DNA of 50,718 bases. Source: an uncultured Verrucomicrobia subdivision 3 bacterium (lineage in GTDB: Bacteria; Verrucomicrobiota; Verrucomicrobiia; Limisphaerales; UBA11358). Of this stretch, positions 43,478 through 50,718 are shown piece by piece. The stretch lies in assembly GCA_903870815.1 (NCBI GenBank), contig CAIQEI010000047.1, positions 1-50,718 of the forward strand, written 5' to 3'. The translations under genes were made by a program, and so were the position numbers. Position 1 is the first letter of the stretch. Each line of letters opens with the position of its first letter. The notes under the pieces were generated by a model. The model was given only the letters and a program-made list of their open reading frames with translations, was not told the DNA's origin and did no database searches.

Positions 43478-44278
43478 TCAATTTCCCGTGCTGCTGGAAC
43501 TAGCCAGCACCGCATTGGTACGGGTGACCGAATCAATCGGCACGACGATTACCACCGGCTGCGCATTGGGATTGCCGGCCAGCTGGATTTCGACGCGCAC
43601 GGCCATGGGCAGGTTGGTGTTCACCGCCATCGCGGCGGTCGTGTCCCAGGCAGACTGCCATTGCGCGCCGTCGTAACCGGAAAATTTCACGCTCGCGACG
43701 CCGCTCAGCATCAGTTGGTCGTCCACGGCGGGGGTCGAGACCGGCAGCAGATTTCGCACGACGCTGCGGTACAAATCTTTTCCGGGCGCGGACGGCGTGG
43801 CGGAATTTTTTAATTCGTACGTCACGCGCTGGATGTCGCCCCACGGCTGGCGGTCGCTCAAAGCGCCGGTTGCGGTGAACATTTCAATCGCCACCGGATC
43901 ACTGATGCCGGCGCTGGTGATATTGTCGCCGACCCGGAAACCGCCGGACAAAATCTTGCTCGTGCCGTTGGTGGGCGTGACGCAGCATTGCAGGTCGCGT
44001 TTCAGAAAGGTCACCGCTGAATCGACCGGGGTCGCCGCATCCACCAGGTCCGAAGTGGCGTCGCGCAGGTGCAGCGAGGTGAAAAACACCGCGTTCACGG
44101 CGATCAGCACAATCGCCGCGAGGCCGATGGCGAGAATCATCTCGATCAGCGTGAAGGCGCGGCGGCGGGATGACGGGTTGAACGCTTGAATGGTTGAATC
44201 GCAAAGCTGGTCCGCCCGCGGCAACGATTCAACGGTGCCACGATTCAACCATTCAACTTTTTTTGTTTCAATTTTCAA
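43478..44278 (-). CDS. GspJ-like minor pseudopilin
   Basis: Length is 266 aa if started at the TTG at 44278; no ATG or GTG in frame lies upstream of the pilin motif, so this start is uncertain. RRAFTLIEMILAIGLAAIVL is the prepilin motif, with Ala at -1. A helix (SLHLRDATSDLVDAATPVDSAVTFLKRDLQ) follows, then the GspJ-type strand region (RVTYELKNSATP, LYRSVVRNLLPV, VKFSGYDG). GspJ is a minor pseudopilin of the tip with GspI and GspK. The leader carries an octamer-repeat element. The gene follows gspI after 10 bp. Confidence 0.83.
   Translation of the reverse strand: MKIETKKVEWLNRGTVESLPRADQLCDSTIQAFNPSSRRRAFTLIEMILAIGLAAIVLIAVNAVFFTSLHLRDATSDLVDAATPVDSAVTFLKRDLQCCVTPTNGTSKILSGGFRVGDNITSAGISDPVAIEMFTATGALSDRQPWGDIQRVTYELKNSATPSAPGKDLYRSVVRNLLPVSTPAVDDQLMLSGVASVKFSGYDGAQWQSAWDTTAAMAVNTNLPMAVRVEIQLAGNPNAQPVVIVVPIDSVTRTNAVLASSSSTGN
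44177..44257. repeat. Octamer inverted-array element in GspJ leader
   Basis: Like the heptamer elements but with a period of eight: GTTGAACG, CTTGAATG, GTTGAATC (44177-44200) facing GATTCAAC, GGTGCCAC, GATTCAAC, CATTCAAC (44226-44257). The core is 25 bp. The right arm ends 21 bp from the start codon. It shows that period 7 is not absolute. Confidence 0.78.
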
Positions 44279-44288
44279 AAAATATTAA

Positions 44289-44699
44289 CTATGGATTCAG
44301 GGTTGTCACCGGCTGCGTCTGCGTATTTGCCAGCGTGCTCAACGTCACCGAATAATCTTTGCCCTGCGCGGAAAATGTCACTGCCGCCGTCAGCCACTGC
44401 ATCGATTCTTCCGGCCAGTTCCGGCTCGTCAGCTGCCACTTAAAATCCAGGATGCCTTCCGTGGCCGTGCCGCTCTGCGTGCCGCCGGCCCAGTTCGTCG
44501 TCACCAGGCTCTCGTTCAATATCCGGTCCGCCACGCGCGCCGCCGCGCTTTTTCTCACCGCGACCTCGCCGGCGAGGCTGGCGACGTGCAGCGCCTCCAC
44601 GGCCGTCGGAATGACGATGGCCAGAAATAGCAGCGCCGCCAGAACTTCCGCGAGCGTGAACGCGGCGCACTTAGGGTTGGCCGGTATCGTTAATTTCAT
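44289..44699 (-). CDS. GspI-like minor pseudopilin
   Basis: Length is 136 aa from the ATG at 44699, inside the last 29 bp of gspH. The leader is short (MKLTIPANPKCA), and the motif AFTLAEVLAALLFLAIVIP has Ala at -1 and Glu at +5. Normal GspI size and the SLAGEVAVRKSAAARVADRI and NWPEESMQWLTAAVTF segments agree. Of the T2SS pseudopilins it is the only one with no heptamer element in the leader, and its leader is of normal length, which supports the view that the elements account for the long leaders of the others. Confidence 0.85.
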   Translation of the reverse strand: MKLTIPANPKCAAFTLAEVLAALLFLAIVIPTAVEALHVASLAGEVAVRKSAAARVADRILNESLVTTNWAGGTQSGTATEGILDFKWQLTSRNWPEESMQWLTAAVTFSAQGKDYSVTLSTLANTQTQPVTTLNP

Positions 44700-45255
44700 A
44701 ACCAGTCCGCGACCGTGTTTCCGCCAGCCAGCGCGAGAACCCTGCACTATCCGTTAATTTCAAAGTTTGCGGGCTGCTCTCGTCCACCGTGCCATCCGCC
44801 AAAAACCGGATCGCCGGCAATTTTTTAAACGTCGTCGCAACGGTGCCGATATTCAAAACCGCAATCTGCAACGTCGAATCCACGGTCAAATCTTCCGCTT
44901 TCGCGTCCCCGTTCAGCCCGCTCATTTCCGCCGCGAGCCCGTAGCTGCCGGCTTGCTCATCCACCCACAACATCATCGGCGCGCCCTCGGAAACCGCGCG
45001 GCTCTGCGCCGCGTGCATCAGCGCCGACAACCGCCGCGCCTCGGCATCCAGCGCGCGGCCCCGGATAAACCGCGACATCGCCGGCGCCGCGATGGACGTG
45101 ATAATCACCAGCAGCGCGAGCACGAGCACCAGTTCGATCAACGTGAAGGCGTCCGCGTGACGCGCGACGCGTGGCCGGTGACTGGAAACTGCCCTTTGCG
45201 CGGGGCATGCTTTCGTGTCACTTGCAATTTGCCACTGGTCACTGGTCACATTCAC
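44671..45255 (-). CDS. GspH-like minor pseudopilin
   Basis: Length is 194 aa from the GTG at 45255, which overlaps the gspG stop as GTGA; a TTG three codons further up is less likely. After a 36-residue leader made by a heptamer element, DAFTLIELVLVLALLVIITSIAAPAM is the prepilin helix, with Ala at -1. GspH-type sequence follows: EARRLSALMHAAQSRAVSEGAPMMLWVDE, and the strand VAVLNIGTVATTFKKLPAIRF. A Trp-rich C-terminal end is normal for the family. Confidence 0.85.
   Translation of the reverse strand: MNVTSDQWQIASDTKACPAQRAVSSHRPRVARHADAFTLIELVLVLALLVIITSIAAPAMSRFIRGRALDAEARRLSALMHAAQSRAVSEGAPMMLWVDEQAGSYGLAAEMSGLNGDAKAEDLTVDSTLQIAVLNIGTVATTFKKLPAIRFLADGTVDESSPQTLKLTDSAGFSRWLAETRSRTGYEINDTGQP
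45157..45251. repeat. Heptamer inverted-array element in GspH leader
   Basis: Left arm 45157-45191: GTGACGC, GCGACGC, GTGGCCG, GTGACTG, GAAACTG. Right arm 45217-45251: GTCACTT, GCAATTT, GCCACTG, GTCACTG, GTCACAT. The right arm ends four bases from the start codon at 45255, and the left arm begins about 7 bp from the cleavage-site codons. The core is 25 bp. Confidence 0.88.
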
Positions 45256-45755
45256 TTTGTCCAACTGACAATGTCATCGTCGGTTCCTTCCTTGCCGTCC
45301 GGTCCGACGGAAAGCAGGTCGTAGGAATTCGCGCTGTGCTTGCCCGGATAATAATAAATGTAAGGGTTGCCCCACGGGTCAACCGGGAGCTTGTCGAGAT
45401 ATGGCCCGTGCCAGTTTTTTGCGTTGCCCGGCTGCACAATCAAATCCTGGAGGCTCTTGGGATAAAAACCATTGTCCACCTCATAAGCGCCGAGCGCGGA
45501 TTTAATGCCGCCGTTGATGTCCGCATAGGCAGCCGTCGTGCGCGCTTGTTCGCTTCTTCCCACAATTTTCGGAATGACCAGCGCTGCGAGGATGCCGATG
45601 ATCATCACGACCAGCAGCATTTCCACGAGCGTGAAAGCGCGGCGCAAAAGCCGGCCGGAGGGACGAGTTCCACGAGTCCCCAAAATGTCGCCTGGTTGGT
45701 TATATAGGGACTCGCAGCGCTCGTCCCTCCGAAGGTCTGTGTATTTTATTTTCAT
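45252..45755 (-). CDS. gspG: GspG major pseudopilin
   Basis: Length is 167 aa. RRAFTLVEMLLVVMIIGILAALV is the prepilin motif (Ala at -1, Glu at +5), followed by the helix to DNGFYPKSLQDL and the GspG hallmark block DPWGNPYIYYYPGKHSANSYDLLSVGP with DGKEGTDDDIV, the calcium-binding loop. This is the structural subunit of the T2SS fibre. The leader (39 residues) carries a 25-bp inverted repeat rather than a heptamer array. It lies 11 bp downstream of gspF. Confidence 0.94.
   Translation of the reverse strand: MKIKYTDLRRDERCESLYNQPGDILGTRGTRPSGRLLRRAFTLVEMLLVVMIIGILAALVIPKIVGRSEQARTTAAYADINGGIKSALGAYEVDNGFYPKSLQDLIVQPGNAKNWHGPYLDKLPVDPWGNPYIYYYPGKHSANSYDLLSVGPDGKEGTDDDIVSWTK
45656..45731. repeat. 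Inverted repeat in GspG leader
   Basis: Two 25-bp arms, 45656-45680 and 45707-45731, are inverted copies with few mismatches (CGGAGGGACGAG...GAGTCCC against GGGACTCG...CTCGTCCCTCCG) around a 26-bp core. They can form a strong stem in DNA or mRNA close to the gspG start. The word differs from the heptamer elements, but the size and the position in the leader are the same. Confidence 0.85.
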
Positions 45756-45766
45756 AAACGTTGTTT

Positions 45767-47023
45767 TTATTTGATGTATTCACCCATGGACAGCACCGGC
45801 AGCAACATGCCGATGAAAATGACGCCGATGAAGCCCGCGATTAAAAACAGCATCAGCGGCTCCGCAAACGCCACGGCGGTTTTCAGATTGCGATCGAGGT
45901 CCGTCTCGGTTTCGGCGGCGATGCGGACGAGTTCGGCGTCGAGCCGTCCGCTTTCTTCCGCCACGGAAATCATCTCCAGTACTGAGCCGGGGAATAGCGA
46001 CCGGCAGTCCGCGAGGCTTTGGCCGAGTCGGCCGCCCTGTTGCACGCGCTCGATGGATTGTGCCACGGCGTCCACGAGAATCTGGTTGCCGATCGAGCGG
46101 CGCGCAACGTTCAGGCCGTGCACCAGCGGCACGCCCGCGCCGATCAGCGTGCCGAGCATCCGGCAGAACCGCGCCATGGCAAATTGCGCGATGAGCGGTC
46201 CGACCAACGGCGCTTTTAAAACCGAGCCTTCCCAGATGCGCTTGCCTTTCGCGGAAGCGAACCAGGTGCGCACCAGAAAAAACAATCCAACCAGCCCGAC
46301 GCCTGCAAGCAGTCCGTAGGCGCGCATCAAATGGCTCGCGCCGATGATCATTTGCGTGATGAGCGGCAGTGAGCCGTGGATGCTCGCAAAGACGCGCTGG
46401 AACTTTGGGATGAAAAACACGAGCAACACCGTCAACACCACCAGCGCTAGCACCAGCAAAATGCACGGATACAGCATCGCCGTCATCACCTTGGATTTGA
46501 GCTCCTTTTCGCGCGATTGAAATTCCGCGATCTGCGCCAGCACCACGTCGAGAAACCCGCCCGCCTCGCCCGCCTCGACCATCGCGATATACACTCGCGG
46601 AAACGTTTCCGGTGATTTTGCCATCGCGTCCGCCAGTGACAAGCCATCCACGACGTAATCGTGGATTTGCTTCCACTGGGCTTTTGAAGCGGGCGACGAC
46701 GCTTCCTTCTGCAAAATGACCAGCGCGCGGCTCAACGGCACGCCCGCCGCCAGTAGACTGGAAAGCAGCCGGGTGAAATTCTCCAGCTCCTTTGCAGAGA
46801 CTTTCTTGGCCCCGATCTTGAAGGAAAAATTCCCCAGCCCGGCGGACGAACCCGCCTGCACCGAACCATTCTTCGCCGCCTTGAAAATTATTTCCGCCAC
46901 CTTCACCGGTCGCAGACCGAGCGTCTCGATCTGCCGCAGCGCGTCCGGGCGGCTGCCGGCGTCCAGCACGCCCTCGGCAATTTTGCCGTCGGCTTGCAAC
47001 GCTCTATAGGAAAATGAAGGCAT
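45767..47023 (-). CDS. gspF: GspF inner-membrane platform protein
   Basis: Length is 418 aa from the ATG at 47023 (MPSFSYRALQADGK, the usual GspF beginning); the ATG at 47053 lies in the repeat element upstream. Two T2SSF domains start with TRLLSSLLAAGVPLSRALVIL and CRMLGTLIGAGVPLVHGLNVA, and membrane segments lie near 190-215, 240-265 and 390-415. It is the platform contacted by GspE. It lacks the Lys-rich linker of the PilC at 15776-17101, so the two platform proteins are distinct. Confidence 0.93.
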   Translation of the reverse strand: MPSFSYRALQADGKIAEGVLDAGSRPDALRQIETLGLRPVKVAEIIFKAAKNGSVQAGSSAGLGNFSFKIGAKKVSAKELENFTRLLSSLLAAGVPLSRALVILQKEASSPASKAQWKQIHDYVVDGLSLADAMAKSPETFPRVYIAMVEAGEAGGFLDVVLAQIAEFQSREKELKSKVMTAMLYPCILLVLALVVLTVLLVFFIPKFQRVFASIHGSLPLITQMIIGASHLMRAYGLLAGVGLVGLFFLVRTWFASAKGKRIWEGSVLKAPLVGPLIAQFAMARFCRMLGTLIGAGVPLVHGLNVARRSIGNQILVDAVAQSIERVQQGGRLGQSLADCRSLFPGSVLEMISVAEESGRLDAELVRIAAETETDLDRNLKTAVAFAEPLMLFLIAGFIGVIFIGMLLPVLSMGEYIK

Positions 47024-47037
47024 TTGAAAATCAGGAA

Positions 47038-47127
47038 AACATTCAACGTTCAATAATCACCGCCGAATACCCAAGGGCCGGCGCAATGCAGTCGATTAGC
47101 GTAGGACGTTGAATGTTGGTGGTTGAA
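47038..47127. repeat. Heptamer inverted-array element between gspE and gspF
   Basis: Left arm 47038-47058: AACATTC, AACGTTC, AATAATC. Right arm 47107-47127: CGTTGAA, TGTTGGT, GGTTGAA, which on the minus strand is AACATTC/AACCACC-type. The core is 48 bp. It fills the 116-bp gap between gspE and gspF, the only sizeable gap inside the early operon, and ends 14 bp before the gspF start. Confidence 0.85.
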
Positions 47128-47139
47128 TGTTTCTTCATC

Positions 47140-48867
47140 TTAACGAGCCACCGCGATACTCGCGGCGGATCCGCCGGTTTGGTTTTGGGTCGCGCTCTCG
47201 ACTTCCTTCGCCGTCGTCACGCTTAAAACTTCCTCAACCGTCGTGACTCCGGCGGCGACCAGCCGCCAGCCGTCCTCGGCGAGCGTGCGCATGCCGCCTT
47301 TGCGCGCGGCGGCGCGAATCAGGTCGGTCGAGGCGGATTTCAAAATCAACTGCCGGATTTCCTCGTCCGTGTCCATCCACTCGAAAATCGCGTGGCGTCC
47401 AAAAAATCCGGTGTTGCGGCATTCGCGGCAGCCGACGGATTTATAGATGATTTTGTCCGCCGGAATGCCGAGCTTGTGCTTGAAGGTCTGCGCCCGCTCG
47501 GAAGTGTCCGGCTGCTTGCAATGCGGACACAGCACGCGGACGAGGCGTTGCGCGAGCACGGCTTCGAGCGACGACGCGACGAGGTATGGCTCGACGCCCA
47601 TGTCCACGAGCCGCGTGAGCGCGCCGGGCGCGTCATTGGTGTGCAGCGTGGAAAAAACCAGGTGGCCGGTGAGCGACGCCTGCACCGCGATTTGCGCGGT
47701 TTCAGCGTCGCGGATTTCGCCGATGAGAATCACATCCGGGTCGTGGCGCAAAATCGAGCGCAGTCCGCGGGCGAACGTCAGGCCGGACTTTTCATTGACC
47801 TGAATCTGGTTGACGCCCTTGAGCTGATATTCCACCGGGTCTTCCACGGTGATGATTTTGCGGACGGCGTCGTTGATTTCATTGAGCGCGGTGTAAAGCG
47901 TGGAGGTTTTGCCGGAACCGGTCGGGCCGGTGACCAGAATGATTCCGTGCGGCAGCCGGAGGACATTCTGGAAATGTTCCAGCTCGCGCGTGTTCATGCC
48001 GATTTCGGCCAGGCCGTGCAACGTGGAATTCTGCCGCAGCAGGCGCATCACCACCGCCTCGCCGTGCAGCATGGGGATAACGGAAACGCGGATGTCCACC
48101 TCGGCCTGGTCGATGCGGACCTTGATGCGGCCGTCCTGCGGCAGGCGTTTTTCCGCGATATTGAGATGACTCAAAATCTTGACGCGCGAAACGATGGCCG
48201 GCTGGAATTGTTTCAACTGCGGCGGAACCGGAACTTCCTGCAGCTCGCCGTCGATGCGGTAGCGGATCTTGAATTCGTCCTCGAACGGTTCGAGGTGGAT
48301 GTCCGATGCGCGCAATTCAATCGCGTCCTTCAAGACCTGGTTGACGAAACGGATGATCGAAGCCTCGTCCTCCGCGCCTTCGTCGAGATTGTTGCCCTCG
48401 GCATTGTCATCGACCACCTGGATGCCCTTTTCCTCCTCCAGCGTGCCGATGGTGTCAGCGCCGACGCCGAGACGCTTTTTGATTTCGCGCTGGATGGCTT
48501 CGCTCGAGGCGAGCACTGGCTTGAGGTTCAGGCCGGTCAGGGTTTTCAGCGCGTCGAAACCCTGGGTGGCAAAGAGGCGGCTGGTCGCGACTTCGACCAA
48601 GCCGTTCACGCGCTGGAGCGGAAGCAGTTCCTCTTTCAGCAAAATGCGCGCGGGAAAAAGCGAAAGCAGCTGACGATCCGGCTCCGCGTCTTCGAGCGTC
48701 GTATAACCGAGGCCGTATTCGGTGGCGAGCCAGCGTAGAATGGCCTCCTCGCCTTGCACGGGCAGTTTCGCCAGCACGGCGGCGTCCAGCGAAGACAGTT
48801 GCCGGGACGCGACCATGCGTTCCAGCAACTGCTTCGTAGTAGAATCCTGAACCGGGGTGGCGGCCAT
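47140..48867 (-). CDS. gspE: GspE secretion ATPase
   Basis: Length is 575 aa. T2SSE_N (about 25-135), RASDIHLEP near 186, Walker A GPTGSGKTS at 314-322, VEDPVEY, Walker B VILIGEIRD, STLHTNDAPGALTRL and the zinc-site cysteines (CPHC and CREC) are present. The acidic stretch near 145-170 is longer than in PilB. It powers the T2SS. The order E-F-G-H-I-J-K-L-M is that of a canonical gsp operon. It follows the Spy-like gene by 26 bp. Confidence 0.94.
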   Translation of the reverse strand: MAATPVQDSTTKQLLERMVASRQLSSLDAAVLAKLPVQGEEAILRWLATEYGLGYTTLEDAEPDRQLLSLFPARILLKEELLPLQRVNGLVEVATSRLFATQGFDALKTLTGLNLKPVLASSEAIQREIKKRLGVGADTIGTLEEEKGIQVVDDNAEGNNLDEGAEDEASIIRFVNQVLKDAIELRASDIHLEPFEDEFKIRYRIDGELQEVPVPPQLKQFQPAIVSRVKILSHLNIAEKRLPQDGRIKVRIDQAEVDIRVSVIPMLHGEAVVMRLLRQNSTLHGLAEIGMNTRELEHFQNVLRLPHGIILVTGPTGSGKTSTLYTALNEINDAVRKIITVEDPVEYQLKGVNQIQVNEKSGLTFARGLRSILRHDPDVILIGEIRDAETAQIAVQASLTGHLVFSTLHTNDAPGALTRLVDMGVEPYLVASSLEAVLAQRLVRVLCPHCKQPDTSERAQTFKHKLGIPADKIIYKSVGCRECRNTGFFGRHAIFEWMDTDEEIRQLILKSASTDLIRAAARKGGMRTLAEDGWRLVAAGVTTVEEVLSVTTAKEVESATQNQTGGSAASIAVAR

Positions 48868-48893
48868 GGATCGTCAGCCTTGGTTTTGGACCA

Positions 48894-49442
48894 TTAATTC
48901 ACCAAGCCGAGCAGGTAAGCTTGCGCTTCCTGCTTGGAGTTGAGAACGGCCTTGAGGTCAGCCTGCGCGGCTTCGAGATTGGCTTGTTTGGTCTTTTGCA
49001 ATGCCTTGTATTTGGCCAGCAAACTCTTGATCTGCGCGGTCGGCGCGTTGTCGTCAATCGCCTTTTGCAGCGCTTCCTGTTCGGGGCTGGTCTGGCCCAT
49101 CATCCCGCCGCCGGGTCCGCCTTGACCGCCGCCACGATTGCGACCGCCGCCGAACATCCCGCGCATTTGTCCGCTAAACACGTCGCGGCGGGCGTCCATG
49201 ACTTTTTGGACGAGCGGTTTCACGGCATCCCAATCCGTGTCGTTGGTGAAGCCGAGCTGTTCTTGGACGCGGTCCAGCATTCGCTGCTGCATCTGTGCCG
49301 GATCCCAGTTGCCCCGCTGGCGACCCTGGCCGCCGCCCGGACCTCCGTTATTGTTGCCGTTGTCCTGCGCCAGCAGGCTCGTGGCACCGATGGCAAGCGA
49401 GGCTGCCATCGCGCCCAGGGTAATGATGCGATTTAGTTTCAT
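48894..49442 (-). CDS. Spy/CpxP-like periplasmic protein
   Basis: Length is 182 aa from the ATG at 49442. A signal peptide (MKLNRIITLGAMAASLAIGA) is followed by a Gly/Asn/Gln-rich stretch, then helices: MQQRMLDRVQEQLGF, WDAVKPLVQKVMDARRD, a second Gly-rich part and a final long helix (EQEALQKAIDDNAPTAQIKSLLAKYKALQKTKQANLEAAQADLKAVL, shown here in part by its ends only) ending QEAQAYLLGLVN. Helix content and length resemble Spy/CpxP-type periplasmic chaperones, but the LTxxQ motif is not clear. It heads the secretion operon and could help cargo or pseudopilins in the periplasm. Confidence 0.6.
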   Translation of the reverse strand: MKLNRIITLGAMAASLAIGATSLLAQDNGNNNGGPGGGQGRQRGNWDPAQMQQRMLDRVQEQLGFTNDTDWDAVKPLVQKVMDARRDVFSGQMRGMFGGGRNRGGGQGGPGGGMMGQTSPEQEALQKAIDDNAPTAQIKSLLAKYKALQKTKQANLEAAQADLKAVLNSKQEAQAYLLGLVN

Positions 49443-49666
49443 ATTTTTTGTTGTTCGTGTTGGTTGATTCCATGACGCCACAAAAGCGTGGCATCACTGG
49501 ATACCACTGCTTACGCAAGGAACGTGCCATCGGGTAAAATGAAGTTTTCCCAATGAATTACCATTGCCCACCGTGCAAACTCTGCGCGCGCCAGTTGCTC
49601 TGCGCAGGAATTGCGCGGCCAGAGCTTGAGGCTGGATTCCGCGCGGATTTTCGTTAAACTGCCGGG

Positions 49667-50125
49667 ATGAAATTGGACGAAGCCCAGAGACTCACCGTCG
49701 CCAAGTGGATTGCCGATGGCGCAAAACTTTCGGAAATCCAGAGCCGCCTCGCGGCTGAATTCGGCGTCAAGCTGACTTATATGGAGGCGCGCTTTCTGGT
49801 GGATGATTTGAAACTCACGCCCAAAGACCCGGAGCCGCCCAAAGTTGTCGAGCCGCCAGCCACTGCGTCGCCAGTGGAAGCCAAACCGATTCCGCCCGCG
49901 CCGGGCGCCGGGAAAGTGGCCGTGAGCGTGGACCAAATCACCAAGCCGGGTTCCATCGTCAGCGGCAAGGTCGCGTTCAGTGACGGTCAAACCGCCGATT
50001 GGTATCTGGATCAGACCGGCCGCCTCGGCGTCGTGCCGAAACAGCCCGGCTACAAACCGTCCGCGGCCGACGTGGCGGATTTCCAACTCGCGTTACAGCA
50101 GGAAGTCGCCAAGCTCGGTTTTTGA
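49667..50125 (+). CDS. Unknown protein with HTH-like N-terminus and small C-terminal domain
   Basis: Length is 152 aa. Residues 1-50 form helices with an HTH-like rhythm (EAQRLTVAKWIADGAKLSEIQ, then AAEFGVKLTYMEARFLVDDL). A Pro-rich linker (PEPPKVVEPPATASP) separates them from a C-terminal part with VAVSVDQITKPGSIVSGKVAF, DWYLDQTGRLGVV and a final helix. I do not recognise the family. It is divergent from the Spy-like gene and the secretion operon, with about 220 bp between, so a regulatory link is possible but unproven. Confidence 0.65.
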   Translation: MKLDEAQRLTVAKWIADGAKLSEIQSRLAAEFGVKLTYMEARFLVDDLKLTPKDPEPPKVVEPPATASPVEAKPIPPAPGAGKVAVSVDQITKPGSIVSGKVAFSDGQTADWYLDQTGRLGVVPKQPGYKPSAADVADFQLALQQEVAKLGF

Positions 50126-50188
50126 TGTCTGTAAAAAACCTCGCTGCTGTCATCCGCTGGCGCCGGCTGACCTTGCCAAAAAAGTCAG

Positions 50189-50718
50189 CTATTGCTGCAC
50201 CCGGAAAAACTCGTAGGCGCCGGTCATCGGCGCGGTGAAAATGAGCCAGCCTGAATTATTGGTCGTCGTGGTCACGGTGGCCGGTGTCCAGGCGGTGAGA
50301 TTGGTGGAAATAAGTAATTGCGACTGCCCTGTGGTGTTCGCTGCAGCAACCACCACGCTGTGGTTGGTGACGCTAATTGATTCAATGACCGGCGGTGCCA
50401 CCGTGATCAAATTGGTGGCCACAATTTGTCCCATCAGATCCAACGTGGAGTCATTGGTGGAAATGAGCGTAAAGACAAATTGCGCGTTGATGGGTATGAA
50501 CAACGTCTGCGTGTTCCCATTGGTGGTCAAAGTCGATCCGACGGCTATGGTATTGGTGGCATAACCGCCCAATGCCACCGATCCTTCTTTAATGCTGGAA
50601 TAATAGTCCAAGGCTCCGGCCGGCGGGGCGAAGGAAAATACCAAATTCGTGCCGTTAAAGTTGGTGCCGGTGAGCGGCAGCACCGGGCTCGTGACATCGA
50701 ACGAAATATTCCGCATCG
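50189..50718 (-). CDS. C-terminal part of a secreted Asn/Thr-rich protein (cut by window end)
   Basis: The frame is open to the window edge; the in-frame ATG at 50716 need not be the start. The visible 176 residues are Asn/Thr-rich, with beta-type segments (NTQTLFIPINAQFVFTLI) and the ending LLISTNLTAWTPAT...YEFFRVQQ, the same tail type as the giant subtilase (YQVQWKNSLTNAW...FYRL). Such tails are common in exported verrucomicrobial proteins. Function unknown. Confidence 0.7.
   Translation of the reverse strand, partial: MRNISFDVTSPVLPLTGTNFNGTNLVFSFAPPAGALDYYSSIKEGSVALGGYATNTIAVGSTLTTNGNTQTLFIPINAQFVFTLISTNDSTLDLMGQIVATNLITVAPPVIESISVTNHSVVVAAANTTGQSQLLISTNLTAWTPATVTTTTNNSGWLIFTAPMTGAYEFFRVQQ

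Overview
The window looks like chromosome of a Verrucomicrobiota bacterium, probably of the Pedosphaera/Limisphaera type. The reasons are: very many prepilin-type proteins, a four-gene pseudopilin block resembling the 'Verru_Chthon cassette' proteins, Asn/Thr-rich secreted giants ending in a YQVQWK...FYRL tail, and palindromic repeats between genes. GC content is high. All genes but two lie on the minus strand. I saw no rRNA, tRNA, CRISPR array, insertion sequence or phage gene.

Layout. 1-299: hairpin repeat. 300-5750: giant secreted subtilase. 6000-14627: six pseudopilin genes (a GspK-like giant of 1341 aa, then GspJ-, GspI-, GspH-like and two GspG-like). 14624-15278: BrnT/BrnA-like toxin-antitoxin pair whose antitoxin gene overlaps a pseudopilin start. 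15776-21730: type IV pilus motor set (PilC, PilB, PilT, second PilB). 21912-25020: hisB, a TPR lipoprotein-like protein and an ABC exporter. 25144-26792: three paralogous short pilins, one with a broken frame in an A7 tract. 27146-30527: PPK2 kinase, AI-2E-type permease and a decayed MBL/beta-CASP nuclease. 30890-34693: small accessory genes and a plus-strand GT39-type glycosyltransferase. 35074-49442: a near-complete type II secretion (T2SS) operon in the order (5' to 3' on minus) Spy-like protein, E, F, G, H, I, J, K, L, M, C/PilP-like, secretin N-domains, secretin channel, histidine kinase. 49667-50718: a plus-strand unknown gene and the C-terminus of a secreted protein cut by the window end.

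How it fits together. Two related machines are encoded: a PilB/PilT/PilC pilus-like motor and a dedicated T2SS with its own GspE and GspF. The giant subtilase and the partial protein at the right end are plausible exported cargo, but that is inference. No prepilin peptidase (PilD/GspO) is in the window.

The most unusual feature is a family of elements made of two facing arrays of 7-bp (once 8-bp) repeats around a short core. The heptamer word differs from element to element while the period stays at seven. Most of them sit in one place: between the start codon and the prepilin-peptidase cleavage-site codon of pseudopilin genes, so they are translated as the leader peptide. A second unusual feature is a T2SS secretin split into two adjacent genes.
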